From Bailinhaonella thermotolerans (GTDB lineage Bacteria; Actinomycetota; Actinomycetes; Streptosporangiales; Streptosporangiaceae): a DNA stretch of 64,000 nucleotides. The notes under the pieces were generated by a model. That model had not been told where the DNA came from. It searched no databases and was given only the letters and a program-made list of their open reading frames with translations. The stretch lies in assembly GCF_003594875.1 (NCBI RefSeq), contig NZ_QZEY01000021.1, positions 96,067-160,066 on the forward strand, in the 5' to 3' direction. Position numbers and translations under genes: made by a program. Below are positions 17,341-25,611 of this stretch, in pieces. How positions within the stretch are numbered: the first letter of the stretch is position 1; each line of letters begins with the position of its first letter.

Positions 17341-19524
17341 TCATGCCGCTCTCCGCGCGTCGCGGACCACGCCCGCCAGGCCGTCCGCGGCCTGCTCGGC
17401 CAGGCGCACGACCGGGGCGTTCAGGTGTACGGCCAGCGCGGCCGCCAGGCCGAGGCGCACCGGGCCGGACTCGCAGTCCACGACGACGCAGGCGGTCCCG
17501 GTCGCGGCGAGGACGGCGGCGGCGCGGTGGGCCTCCTCGACGGCGCGGGGGCCGGAGGTGGCGCGGCCGTCGGTGACGACGATCAGCAGCGGACGCCGGG
17601 ACGGGTCGCGCAGGCGCTCGACGCGCAGCACCTCGGCGGCGCGCAGCAGCCCCGCGGCGAGCGGGGTGCGGCCGCCGGTGGGCAGGGCCCGCAGCCGGGC
17701 CGCCCCGGCCTCGACCGAGGAGGTCGGGGGCAGCGCCAGCTCCGCGCCGGAACCCCGGAACGTGATCAGGCCGACCTTGTCGCGGCGCTGGTAGGCGTCC
17801 AGGAGCAGGCCGAGGACCGCCCCCTTGACCGCGCCCATCCGCTGCCGCGCCGCCATCGAGCCGCTGGCGTCCACGGCGAACAGCACGAGGTTGCCCTCGC
17901 GCCCCTCGCGCACCGCCTCCCGCAGGTCCTCGCGGCGGATCACCAGCCCGGCCCCGGAGCGCCCGCGCCCGCGCTGGTGCGGCGCGGCGGTGCGGAGGGT
18001 GGCGGTCAGGTGCAGGTCGGCGACCCTCCCCCGGGGGGCCCGGTCGCCCGCGAGCCTGCCGTGCGGCGACCGCGCGCGGGACCTGCGGCCGGGCGCGCCG
18101 GAGCCCAGGCCGGGGACGGTGAGCAGCCGCGGCCTGACGGGGGCCTCCGCCCCGGCGACCGTCTCCCCGCCGCCTCGCGGGCCGCCCCCGCCCTGAGCCC
18201 CCCGGCCGGGCCGCGTCTCGTCGTCCCGCGAGCCGTCCTGGCCCGCGCCATCCGGGCCCGCGCCGTCCGGGCCCGCGCCGTCCGGGTTCGAGTCGTCCGG
18301 GTTCGAGTCGTCCGGGTTCGAGTCGTCCGGGTTCGAGTCGTCCGGGTTCGCGCCGTCCACCGGATCTTGGGGAGGGCCGGAGTCAGGGCGGTCGTCGCGC
18401 GGCCCGCCGCCGGGGCCCGGCCCGCCGCCGGAGCCGCCGGAGCCGCCCGGACCGTCCGGGTCGTGCGGGTCCTCGGGGTCCTCCGGGTCGTCGGGGCCCA
18501 GGCTCTCCAGCAGGTCGTCCAGCCGGGACTCGTCCAGGCCGGGCGCGTCGAACGGGTCACGGCGGCGGCGGTGCGGCAGCGCCAGCCGGGCCGCCTCGCG
18601 CACGTCGTCGGCCGTCACCTCGGCGCGCCCGTGCCAGGCCGCGTGCGCGATCGCGGCGCGCGCGGTCACCAGGTCCGCGCGCAGGCCGTCCACCTCGAAC
18701 CCCGCGCACACGGCGGCGATCCGCTCCAGCTCACGGTCCGGTAGCGTCACGCGCGCCACCCGCTCCCGCGCCGCGGCGATGCGCCGCGCCAGCTCGGCGT
18801 CGTGCTCCGCCCACCGCGCCGCGAACCCCGCCGGGTCGGCCTCGAACGCCAGCCCGCGCCGCACCACCTCGGCGCGCTCACGCGGCTCCCGCGAGGCGGC
18901 CACCTCCACGGTCAGCCCGAACCGGTCCAGGAGCTGCGGCCGCAGCTCCCCCTCCTCCGGGTTCATGGTCCCGACCAGCAGGAAGCGGGCGGCGTGGCGC
19001 ACCGAGACGCCCTCGCGCTCGACGTAGGAGACCCCGAGCGCGGCGGCGTCCAGCAGCAGGTCCACCAGGTGGTCGTGGAGCAGGTTGACCTCGTCCACGT
19101 ACAGCACGCCGCGGTGCGCCGCCGCGAGCAGGCCCGGCTCGAACGCCTTGACCCCCTCGGTCAGCGCCCGCTCGATGTCCAGCGACCCGGCGAGCCGGTC
19201 CTCCGACGCCCCGACCGGCAGCTCCACCAGCCGGGCCGGGCGCGAGCCGTACGGCGCGGCGGGGTCGTGCGGGCCGTCGGGGCAGCCGGGGTCGGGGGCG
19301 AGCGGGTCGCAGGAGAACCGGCAGCCCTCGACCACGGGCAGGTCCGGCAGCAGCGCCGCGAGGGCGCGCACGATCGTGGACTTGGCGGTGCCCTTCTCCC
19401 CGCGCACGAGGACCCCGCCGACGCCCGGCGAGACGGCGTTGAGGATGAGGGCGAGCTTGAGGTCGGACAGCCCGACGACGGCGCTGAAGGGGTAGTTCGG
19501 GGCATTACGCAAAACGGCACGCAC
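17341..19524 (-). CDS. Fused ChlI/ChlD-type chelatase AAA+/VWA subunit (partner of CobN)
   Basis: The 727-aa product fuses the two small subunits of the cobaltochelatase. About 1-320 is the AAA+ ATPase: Walker [10 protein letters not shown], Walker [11 protein letters not shown] and [19 protein letters not shown]. About 335-505 is a disordered Asp/Pro/Gly linker with four NPDDS repeats followed by GPDGA repeats. About 540-727 is a von Willebrand A domain with the MIDAS DASGS and TDGRATSG. It should power cobalt insertion by CobN (46131-49745). A Mg-chelatase role is unlikely because no BchH or bacteriochlorophyll genes are present. The GTG start lies 38 nt after the riboswitch, with GGGAAAGGA upstream. 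It is the first gene of the operon. Confidence 0.9.
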   Translation of the reverse strand: MRAVLRNAPNYPFSAVVGLSDLKLALILNAVSPGVGGVLVRGEKGTAKSTIVRALAALLPDLPVVEGCRFSCDPLAPDPGCPDGPHDPAAPYGSRPARLVELPVGASEDRLAGSLDIERALTEGVKAFEPGLLAAAHRGVLYVDEVNLLHDHLVDLLLDAAALGVSYVEREGVSVRHAARFLLVGTMNPEEGELRPQLLDRFGLTVEVAASREPRERAEVVRRGLAFEADPAGFAARWAEHDAELARRIAAARERVARVTLPDRELERIAAVCAGFEVDGLRADLVTARAAIAHAAWHGRAEVTADDVREAARLALPHRRRRDPFDAPGLDESRLDDLLESLGPDDPEDPEDPHDPDGPGGSGGSGGGPGPGGGPRDDRPDSGPPQDPVDGANPDDSNPDDSNPDDSNPDDSNPDGAGPDGAGPDGAGQDGSRDDETRPGRGAQGGGGPRGGGETVAGAEAPVRPRLLTVPGLGSGAPGRRSRARSPHGRLAGDRAPRGRVADLHLTATLRTAAPHQRGRGRSGAGLVIRREDLREAVREGREGNLVLFAVDASGSMAARQRMGAVKGAVLGLLLDAYQRRDKVGLITFRGSGAELALPPTSSVEAGAARLRALPTGGRTPLAAGLLRAAEVLRVERLRDPSRRPLLIVVTDGRATSGPRAVEEAHRAAAVLAATGTACVVVDCESGPVRLGLAAALAVHLNAPVVRLAEQAADGLAGVVRDARRAA

Positions 19525-19564
19525 CGGCCAGGTGTCCTTTCCCTCGGGTGTCCACGCCCGTGGT

Positions 19565-19735
19565 CGGTCATACGCGACGGCCGGAGTCTCCTGGCTCCCA
19601 GATCACCGCCCGCCCCCGGTCTTCCGGCCGTAGCCGTGACCACCGCTGGGGGCGGACTCCCTGCTCACAGTTGCGGGACAGCCCCGGATTCGCACCGGGT
19701 TCCTCCGCGTCCGTCAGCCCCCAAGCATGACATAC
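19565..19735 (-). promoter_or_regulatory. Cobalamin (AdoCbl) riboswitch
   Basis: On the minus strand the conserved core reads GAGGAACCCGGTGCGAATCC, then GGGGCTGTCCCGCAACTG. It is followed by the B12 box GAGCCAGGAGACTCC and closed by P1 arms GTCAT (near 19730) and ATGAC (near 19567). It lies directly before chlID, so adenosylcobalamin should repress the whole 12-13 gene operon. Confidence 0.95.
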
Positions 19736-19815
19736 GCGGGGAAGTCGTCCCACCCCTCGCTTCCGGCGGCGGGAGGACGCGCCCTCCCGCCCGCGTGTCA
19801 CCGGGCCCGCGGCGG

Positions 19816-20661
19816 TCAGAGGGCCAGCATGACCGGGGTGAAGACGCGTTCGCGCCGGCCGGGCAGGGGGCCGCCGCGCACCATGTGGACGTTGGTGAAG
19901 GCGACGCCGAGCCCGCGCTCCGCCGCCAGCCCGTCCAACTCGGGGTGGGAGACCTCCAGCCGGACCGGCCCCGACACGCGGGAGGCCACGTCGTCGATCA
20001 GCGCGGCGGCGGTCGCGACGTCCTCCGCGACCACCGGCCCGATGATCGTCGAGTCGGTGTTGCGCCAGGCGGCGGCGTAGGAGCGGCCGTCCTCTGCGAT
20101 CCGGACCTGGGTGGCGAAGGGGAAGTACCGGGTGAGCAGGCGGATCCGCGCGGCCCCGTGCGCCGCCTCGTCCAGCGCGATGATCCGGGGCAGGTCCGCC
20201 TCGCTCGCGGGGCGGCTGACCGGCGCGTTCCCCGGCGCGCGGTAGTCGCCCGTGTAGACGGTCACCTGGTGCGTCGTCACGAAGCCGAGCCGTTCGTACA
20301 GCGGCCGCCCGAACTCGGTGGCGTGCAAGGCGAGGACCGCGCCGTCCGCCACGTCGATCAGGTGCGTCATCATCCGCCCGCCCAGCCCACGCCGCTCGTG
20401 GCGGGAGTCGACCAGGACCATGCTGATCGCGCCGAGCCGGTCGCCGTAGCGCGTGAGCGTGGCGGTCGCGATCAGCTCCCCGTCCTCGGCGCGCAGCCCG
20501 TAGATCTCGCCCACCTCGGCGAGCAGCCCCCACTTGCGCTCCTCGGGCCCCCACCGCCGGTCGGCGGCGAGCCGCATGAGCTCCGGGATCGCCTCGGGCC
20601 CGAGCCGCTGGATCAACCCGCCGCCCGGGGCGCTGGACACGACGTCGCGGAAAGCAGTCAT
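19816..20661 (-). CDS. GNAT-family N-acetyltransferase with extra C-terminal domain
   Basis: The protein has 281 aa. The first half is a GNAT domain: IATATLTRYGDRLGAISMVL, ERRGLGGRMMTHLID and FGRPLYERLGFVT. The second half (about 150-281) is a second domain with DEAAHGAARIRLLTRYFP, like two-domain GNATs of the YitH/HolE kind. The ATG at 20661 is preceded by AGGGTGG at 7 nt. It ends 75 nt before the riboswitch. Substrate unknown. Confidence 0.8.
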   Translation of the reverse strand: MTAFRDVVSSAPGGGLIQRLGPEAIPELMRLAADRRWGPEERKWGLLAEVGEIYGLRAEDGELIATATLTRYGDRLGAISMVLVDSRHERRGLGGRMMTHLIDVADGAVLALHATEFGRPLYERLGFVTTHQVTVYTGDYRAPGNAPVSRPASEADLPRIIALDEAAHGAARIRLLTRYFPFATQVRIAEDGRSYAAAWRNTDSTIIGPVVAEDVATAAALIDDVASRVSGPVRLEVSHPELDGLAAERGLGVAFTNVHMVRGGPLPGRRERVFTPVMLAL

Positions 20662-20734
20662 GGGCGTCCACCCTGCCCGATCCGCCTTTCCGGGGCCAAC
20701 CCGGTTTCCCCCCGCCGCACGTGCCCGGCCACGT

Positions 20735-20776
20735 CCCCGTGTACGGCGGCGCCGGGCGCCCCGCCGTACCACGGGG
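20735..20776. terminator. Hairpin after lutC, CGTACGGC family
   Basis: Arms CCCCGTGTACGGCGG (20735-20749) and CCGCCGTACCACGGGG (20761-20776) pair with a single bulged C around an 11-nt loop. It is placed to end the lutABC transcript before the GNAT gene. Confidence 0.6.
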
Positions 20777-20808
20777 TGCCCGGCCGGCGGGCGGCGGTCC
20801 GGCGGCGG

Positions 20809-21423
20809 CTAGAGGGCGATCACGACCTCCAGGGTGCGGGGGCCGTGGACGCCCTCGACGCGGTTCAGCTCGATGTCGCTGGTCGCGGACGGGCCGCTGA
20901 TCCACGTGAGGGGGGCCAGGGGGTCCAGTCGCTCCAGGGCGGCCGGGACCCCGTCCACGATCTGGCCGGCCGTCACCACGCACAGGTGGTAGTCCGGGAC
21001 GAGCGTGAGCGCGCGCCGCCCCTGGCCGGGCCCGGCGTCCAGGACGATCGTGCCGGTGGCCGCGATCGCGACCGCGCACCCGGTGATCACGCCGTCCAGG
21101 CCGTCGAGGGCGGCCGGGGTGAGCGGGGGCTCGTCCGCGACGCGCTCGGCCTCCGTCCCGGCCAGCCACTCCTCCGGCAGGCCGGCGGGCACCGCGAGAC
21201 GCCGCGCGCCCCGGGCGGCGAGGGCCGCGGCGACGGCGTCGGCGACCCCGTCCGCGGGCACGGCGCGGACCGCCGCGCGGTAGTCGCGGACGCGTTCGGC
21301 GAACAGGTCCGCCAGGTCCGCGCCGGACGCGCCGCCCCTGGCGTACGCCCTCGGGATCTCGGTCTCGGGGGCGCCGGCGACGGCCGCGCGGATGCGGGAC
21401 AGGATCAGGTCGCGGGAGCTCAC
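20809..21423 (-). CDS. lutC: LUD-domain lactate utilization protein C
   Basis: The 204-aa LutC/YkgG protein has VITGCAVAIAATGTIVLDAG, LVPDYHLCVV and WISGPSATSDIELNRVEGVH, which are LUD-domain signatures. With LutA and LutB it forms the Fe-S L-lactate dehydrogenase system. The GTG at 21423 overlaps the lutB stop (GTGA). Confidence 0.93.
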   Translation of the reverse strand: MSSRDLILSRIRAAVAGAPETEIPRAYARGGASGADLADLFAERVRDYRAAVRAVPADGVADAVAAALAARGARRLAVPAGLPEEWLAGTEAERVADEPPLTPAALDGLDGVITGCAVAIAATGTIVLDAGPGQGRRALTLVPDYHLCVVTAGQIVDGVPAALERLDPLAPLTWISGPSATSDIELNRVEGVHGPRTLEVVIAL

Positions 21424-22838
21424 GGCTTGGCACCTCCGGACGTGCGCGTCCACCAGTCGCGGAAGGACTCCTCGGGGATCGGGGGAAGGTCGCGGGTGTC
21501 GGTCCAGGCCGCGCCCGGGCCGGGCAGCCGGCCGGGCACGAACCGGCGCAGCCTGCCCGCGAGGCGCTGCGCCCGCGCCAGCCGTACCTCCCTGGAGAAG
21601 AGCCAGCGGGCGGCGCGCATCCCGGCCCGCTCGGCGCGGTGCCCCCCGGCGCGCACGGCCTTGGCCCGCAGGTCCACCAGGACCGACGGGATGTCGATGG
21701 CCACCGGGCAGACGTCGTAGCAGGCGCCGCACAGCGTCGAGGCGTACGGCAGGCTGTTGTCGAGCGGCGAGTCCAGGCCGCGGAGCTGCGGGGTGAGGAT
21801 CGCCCCGATCGGCCCGGGGTAGACCGAGCCGTACGCGTGGCCGCCCGCCCGCTCGTAGACGGGGCACACGTTGAGGCAGGCCGAGCAGCGGATGCAGCGC
21901 AGCGCCTGGCGGCCGACCTCGTCGGCGAGGACCGAGGTGCGGCCGTTGTCGAGCAGCACCAGGTGGAACTCCCGCGGCCCGTCGCCGGGGGTGACGCCGG
22001 TCCAGGTGGAGGTGTAGGGGTTCATCCGCTCCCCGGTCGAGGAGCGCGGCAGCAGTTGCAGGAACACCTCCAGGTCCCGCCACGTGGGCACGACCTTCTC
22101 GATGCCGACCACGCTGATCAGGGTCTCGGGGAGCGTCAGGCACATGCGCCCGTTGCCCTCGGACTCCAGCACGACCAGGGTTCCCGTCTCGGCGACCATG
22201 AAGTTGGCCCCGGAGACCGCGACCCTGGCGGACAGGAAGCGGTCCCGCAGGTGCAGCCGCGCGGCCTCGGCCAGCGCGCGCGGGTCGTCGGCGAGGTCGC
22301 GCGGGGCGTCCGGCATCTCGCGCAGGAAGATCTCGCGGATCTCCGCGCGGTTGCGGTGGATGGCCGGGACCAGGATGTGGGAGGGCCAGTCGTCCCCGAG
22401 CTGCACGATCAGCTCGGCGAGGTCGGTCTCGTAGGCGGCGACGCCCTCGGCCGCCAGCGCCTCGTTGAGGCCGATCTCCTGGGTGGCCATGGACTTGACC
22501 TTGACCACGGACGTCTCGCCGGTGGCCTTGACCAGCCCGGCGACGATCCGGTTGGCCTCGGCGGCGTCGGCGGCCCAGTGGACGGTGCCGCCCGCCCTCG
22601 TGACCGCCTCCTCGAGCTGGAGGAGGTACCGGTCCAGGTTGCGCAGGGTCTCGTCCTTGATCGCCTTGCCCGCGGCGCGCAGCTCGGCCCAGTCGTCCAG
22701 CTCCCCGACCACGGCGGCGCGCTTGCCCCGGATCGTGTGGGTGGCCTTGCGCAGGTTGAAGCGCAGCTGCGAGTCCCGTACGGCCGCCGCCGACGCCTCG
22801 GGGAACGCCGGCATGCCGAGGAAGGTGCCGCCGCTCAC
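21420..22838 (-). CDS. lutB: Lactate utilization iron-sulfur protein B
   Basis: The 472-aa LutB/YkgF has an N-terminal LUD domain (VVKVKSMATQEIGLNEAL, SGANFMVAETGTLVVLESEG) and two 4Fe-4S motifs, CIRCSACLNVCPVY and CGACYDVCPVAID, in the C-terminal third. The GTG at 22838 overlaps the lutA stop (GTGA). The same frame is open upstream as a His/Asp/Glu-rich repeat, but that is the antiphase reading of the lutA tail. Confidence 0.94.
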   Translation of the reverse strand: MSGGTFLGMPAFPEASAAAVRDSQLRFNLRKATHTIRGKRAAVVGELDDWAELRAAGKAIKDETLRNLDRYLLQLEEAVTRAGGTVHWAADAAEANRIVAGLVKATGETSVVKVKSMATQEIGLNEALAAEGVAAYETDLAELIVQLGDDWPSHILVPAIHRNRAEIREIFLREMPDAPRDLADDPRALAEAARLHLRDRFLSARVAVSGANFMVAETGTLVVLESEGNGRMCLTLPETLISVVGIEKVVPTWRDLEVFLQLLPRSSTGERMNPYTSTWTGVTPGDGPREFHLVLLDNGRTSVLADEVGRQALRCIRCSACLNVCPVYERAGGHAYGSVYPGPIGAILTPQLRGLDSPLDNSLPYASTLCGACYDVCPVAIDIPSVLVDLRAKAVRAGGHRAERAGMRAARWLFSREVRLARAQRLAGRLRRFVPGRLPGPGAAWTDTRDLPPIPEESFRDWWTRTSGGAKP

Positions 22839-23725
22839 GCCGTCGCCTCCGTCCCCGAGCCCGTCCCCGAGCCCGCCGCCGAGCCTCTCGTCGTGCTCGC
22901 CTTCGTGCTCGTCGTCGTGCTCGTCGTCGTGCTCGTCGTCGTGCCCGGCTTCGAGTCCGTCCTCGCGCTCGTCGTCGTGCCCGTCGTCGCGGCGGGGCCC
23001 GCGGTCGTCTCGGTGCTCGCGAGGATCTCGGCCAGGTGCATCACGCGGACGCCGGTCCGCTGCCGGCCGAGGGCTCCGCCGATGTGCATCAGGCAGGAGT
23101 TGTCGGCGGCGCACAGCACCTCGGCGCCGGTCGAGGAGACGTTGCGCACCTTGTCGGCGCACATCGCGGCGGACACCGCCGGGTTCTTCACGGCGAACGT
23201 GCCGCCGAACCCGCAGCACTCCTCGGCCCCGGGCAGCTCGGCCAGCTCCAGCCCGCGCACCGCCCGCAGCAGCGCGAGGGGCTTGTCGCCCAGGCGCAGC
23301 CCGCGCAGGGAGTGGCAGGTGGGGTGGTAGGTGACCCGGTGCGGGAAGTAGGCCCCCACGTCCGTCACGCCCAGCACGTCCACCAGGAACTCCGACAGCT
23401 CGTGCACCTTCGGGACCAGGGCCGCGATCCGCCCCTCGTCCGGCGTCCCCGCCGCGAGCCTGGGGTACTGCTCGCGCACCATCGCCCCGCAGGACCCCGA
23501 GGGCACCACGACCGCGTCGTACCCCTCGAAGGTGTCCGCGAAGCGCCGCATCAGCCGTACACCGTCGTCGCGGTATCCGGTGTTGACGTGCATCTGCCCG
23601 CAGCACGTCTGCGCCTGCGGGAACTCCACCTCGTGCCCGAGCCGGCGGAGCAGCCGGACGACCGCCGCCCCCGTCCCGGGGTAGAGCGTGTCGTTGACAC
23701 AGGTGATGAACAACGCGACCCGCAC
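22835..23725 (-). CDS. lutA: Lactate utilization Fe-S oxidoreductase A with Thr/Ser-rich tail
   Basis: The 296-aa LutA/YkgE has two CCG domains (QTCCGQMHVNTGY and ECCGFGGTFAVKNP), VALFITCVNDTLYPGTG at the start and YHPTCHSLRGL. The conserved part ends near residue 240 (VMHLAEILAST). The last about 55 residues are a Thr/Ser/Gly-rich tail encoded by 12-bp tandem repeats, absent from ordinary LutA. GTG at 23725 with GGGAG upstream. The promoter region holds the palindrome at 23745-23761. Confidence 0.92.
   Translation of the reverse strand: MRVALFITCVNDTLYPGTGAAVVRLLRRLGHEVEFPQAQTCCGQMHVNTGYRDDGVRLMRRFADTFEGYDAVVVPSGSCGAMVREQYPRLAAGTPDEGRIAALVPKVHELSEFLVDVLGVTDVGAYFPHRVTYHPTCHSLRGLRLGDKPLALLRAVRGLELAELPGAEECCGFGGTFAVKNPAVSAAMCADKVRNVSSTGAEVLCAADNSCLMHIGGALGRQRTGVRVMHLAEILASTETTAGPAATTGTTTSARTDSKPGTTTSTTTSTTTSTKASTTRGSAAGSGTGSGTEATA
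22889..22944 (-). repeat. 12-bp microsatellite at the lutA 3' end
   Basis: About four units of CGACGACGAGCA (minus strand) encode TTST-type repeats in the lutA frame and would encode HDDE repeats in the lutB frame. The length is a multiple of three, so copy changes keep both frames. Confidence 0.8.
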
Positions 23726-23744
23726 ACCCGCTCCCGTTCCATGT

Positions 23745-23761
23745 CTGTGGTCAGACCACAG
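23745..23761. promoter_or_regulatory. GntR/FadR-type operator upstream of lutA
   Basis: The sequence CTGTGGTCAGACCACAG is a perfect 17-bp palindrome. Its core TGGTCAGACCA matches TNGTNNNACNA, the consensus for FadR-subfamily GntR repressors (LldR, GlcC, PdhR). It lies 20 nt from the lutA start and 112 nt from the divergent GntR gene, so it can control both. Confidence 0.8.
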
Positions 23762-23872
23762 TACGGTTAGACCCGAAGGCGGGGCAAGGCGGGCCGGGAC
23801 GGCGCTCCGGATCCGGTACGACGTGAGTGCCCGGATCACCGGTCCGGCGCGGCGGAGGCGAGGAGGGTCCGG

Positions 23873-24598
23873 ATGACCACGTGGGAACCGGTGCGGCGGG
23901 TGCGGGCGTTCGAGGCCGTGCTCGACCGGATCGAGTCGCGCATCGCGGCGGGCACCCTGAAGGCGGGCGACCGGCTGCCGGGGGAACGCCAGCTCGCCGA
24001 GGCCCTGGGCGTCAGCCGCGCCTCCGTCCGCGAGGCGCTCCGCGTCCTGGAGGCCCGCGGCGTCCTCGTCTCCCAGACCGGCAGCGGTCCCGACGCGGGC
24101 GCGATCCTCGCGGCCGACCCCGACACGGCGCTGTCCGACGTGCTCCGTCTCCACGTCGGCCTCGACTCGCTCTCCCTGGACGAGGTGATCGGCGCCCGCC
24201 TCATGATCGAACGCTGGTCCGCCGCCGAGGCCGCCCGCGCCGCCGGCCCCGAGGCCCTGTCCCGCATGCGCGCCGCCCTCACGGCGATGGACGACGACGG
24301 CCTCACCCCGGCCGAGTTCGTCGAGCACGACACCGCGTTCCACGTGGCGGTGACCGAGGCCGCGGGCAACCGCCTCATCGCCCACATGATGCGGGCCCTG
24401 CGCGCGTCCGTCCGGCACTACGCCGTCCGCGCCGTTACGGATCTGGGCCCCTGGCCCGCCGCCGCCCAGGGCCTGCGCGCCGACCACGAGGCCATCTACC
24501 GGGCCATAGCCGAAGGCGACCCCGAGGCCGCCGCCACCGCCGCCGAATCCCACCTCCGCCGCGTCTACCCCACCACCCCACCCCCGCCCCCCTCCTGA
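23873..24598 (+). CDS. FadR-subfamily GntR regulator, likely of lutABC
   Basis: The 241-aa protein has an N-terminal winged helix (RIAAGTLKAGDRLPGERQLA, VSRASVREALRVLEARGVL) and a C-terminal FCD ligand domain with metal-binding Asp/His (VEHDTAFHVAVTEAAGN, ADHEAIYRAIAEGD, ESHLRRV). Divergence from lutA and the operator palindrome suggest an L-lactate-responsive repressor like LldR/LutR. It ends in a Pro tract. Confidence 0.9.
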   Translation: MTTWEPVRRVRAFEAVLDRIESRIAAGTLKAGDRLPGERQLAEALGVSRASVREALRVLEARGVLVSQTGSGPDAGAILAADPDTALSDVLRLHVGLDSLSLDEVIGARLMIERWSAAEAARAAGPEALSRMRAALTAMDDDGLTPAEFVEHDTAFHVAVTEAAGNRLIAHMMRALRASVRHYAVRAVTDLGPWPAAAQGLRADHEAIYRAIAEGDPEAAATAAESHLRRVYPTTPPPPPS

Positions 24599-24653
24599 CC
24601 CACCCGCGAGCGGGTCGGACGTGGACGGATCGGCTCCGGGCCGGCAACGGAAA

Positions 24654-24677
24654 AGCCCGCCCTGAGAAAGGCGGGCT
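24654..24677 (-). terminator. Intrinsic terminator facing left
   Basis: On the minus strand AGCCCGCC, loop TTTCTCAG, GGCGGGCT is followed by TTTCC, a classical stem plus T-run. It would end a transcript coming from the right, i.e. from the small secreted-peptide gene at 25062-25178. It may also stop the GntR gene from the left. Confidence 0.75.
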
Positions 24678-25061
24678 CATTAGAGGAACAACTCCGGCAC
24701 GTGATTCCGGGGACCGGCGTCTTGTCACAGGCCACCGACGTCAAGTGCCCCGGACGCAGCCGGACCGCATCAGCCGGCGAAATCGAGACGCCTCTGGAAA
24801 TCACGCCGCGAGGCGATCATTCCCACTCCGCGTTCCATGCGTTCTGCCCGACCGGCTGGAAGGCGTGGTCCGCCGTGGTCTCCGATTCGCTTTTCACGGG
24901 CGGAGGGTCATCCGGAGATAAGCGCCGGGCCGGGACAGGGAAGTGGAATGGCGTCCTGCCCGCCACACTTCCGCGGGAGTGCCGCAGGGGCCCGGCGCGG
25001 CGCGTCGGCGTCCCCTGCGGACCTCACACCTCGGAACGGCGTCCGGCCCTTCTCCGGGATC
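24678..25061 (-). other. 384-nt trailer without a recognised gene
   Basis: No ORF here has a convincing ribosome site. It lies between the small peptide gene and the left-facing terminator and is probably transcribed as a 3' trailer. It contains an inverted repeat (CCGCAGGGG at 24982-24990 and CCCCTGCGG at 25012-25020, 21-nt loop) and a 26-codon GTG ORF (24817-24897, minus) beginning VKSESETTADHAFQPVG that is protein-like in composition but lacks a good Shine-Dalgarno. GC is visibly lower than in flanking genes. Confidence 0.5.
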
Positions 25062-25178
25062 TCAGCAGCAGTACTCGCCACCGGCCGCCGCGGGAGCGGC
25101 GGTGGAGGCGATGATGCCCGCGGCGAGACCGGTGGACATGAGAACGGCCAGGACGGCAGCGGCGATTCGACGGCGCAT
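25062..25178 (-). CDS. Small secreted peptide ending GGEYCC
   Basis: The 38-aa product starts with a textbook signal peptide: MRRR, a hydrophobic core AAAVLAVLMSTGLAAGIIA, and a signal-peptidase-I-like APAAA. Only GGEYCC, or a few residues more, remains after cleavage. The ATG is preceded by GAGGAG at 5 nt, and a promoter-like pair (25204-25233) lies about 30 nt upstream. Vicinal C-terminal cysteines suggest a disulfide, metal binding or modification. It was not recognised as any known family and is too short for routine gene callers. Alternative: a Cys-sensing leader peptide, though no Cys-related gene follows. Confidence 0.7.
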   Translation of the reverse strand: MRRRIAAAVLAVLMSTGLAAGIIASTAAPAAAGGEYCC

Positions 25179-25203
25179 TCAATCTCCTCAAGGATGGAGC
25201 GGC

Positions 25204-25233
25204 ATTATCCACGCGAATGCTGCCAATGATCAA
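25204..25233 (-). promoter_or_regulatory. Promoter of the small secreted-peptide gene
   Basis: On the minus strand TTGATC (25233-25228), an 18-nt spacer and GATAAT (25209-25204) form a sigma70/HrdB-like promoter. The predicted start is about 20 nt before the ATG at 25178, which matches a short leader carrying the GAGGAG site. Confidence 0.65.
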
Positions 25234-25560
25234 AAAGACCGTCAAGGTCCTTTCAATCCCGCGCCAACCGCCCGCCCACAGGCACGCGAACCGCCTCTGG
25301 ACGGCCGATCGGCGGGACACGGGAGAGCGGCCTGCGGTTTTGCGCGGACGTCGGGGCGACTCCCGTTCCCGCACCGGCTCCGGCGAGGTAAATCGCCTCG
25401 CGCGACTTTGCGCTGATCGGCACAATCGCAGGCGCTGATCGTCAAAATTCGAGGTGAATTGACCGGAGGCCCGGGCGGAATCCCTCCCGGTTCACGCGAT
25501 CCCGCCCGCCGCGCCGGTTCGCGACCGGGGGCGGGGCCGGGGAGGCTCGACCGGGGATAG
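25234..25560. other. Gene-free stretch
   Basis: About 330 bp between the peptide promoter and the KstR-type operator. Open frames on both strands lack ribosome sites and have unconvincing composition. Only short inverted repeats (for example around GGCGAGGTAAATCGCC) are seen. Confidence 0.5.
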
Positions 25561-25574
25561 TAGAACGTGTTCTA
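25561..25574. promoter_or_regulatory. KstR-type operator
   Basis: TAGAACGTGTTCTA fits the KstR consensus TNNAACNNGTTNNA exactly, with 6-bp arms around GT. It lies 38 nt upstream of the oxidoreductase start. KstR is the TetR repressor of cholesterol catabolism in mycolic-acid actinobacteria. Confidence 0.75.
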
Positions 25575-25611
25575 ATGTGGCGGCCGGGTGGGTCGAGCGC
25601 GGGAGGCGGGC

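Noticed and set aside
22860..23010. Metal-binding HDDE-repeat extension of LutB
   Set aside because: The same DNA is the 3' end of lutA, whose stop overlaps the lutB GTG; LutB conservation begins after that GTG.
24943..25416. 157-codon right-pointing frame over the small peptide gene
   Set aside because: No ribosome site, low-complexity composition, and it is antisense to a gene with signal peptide, ribosome site and promoter.
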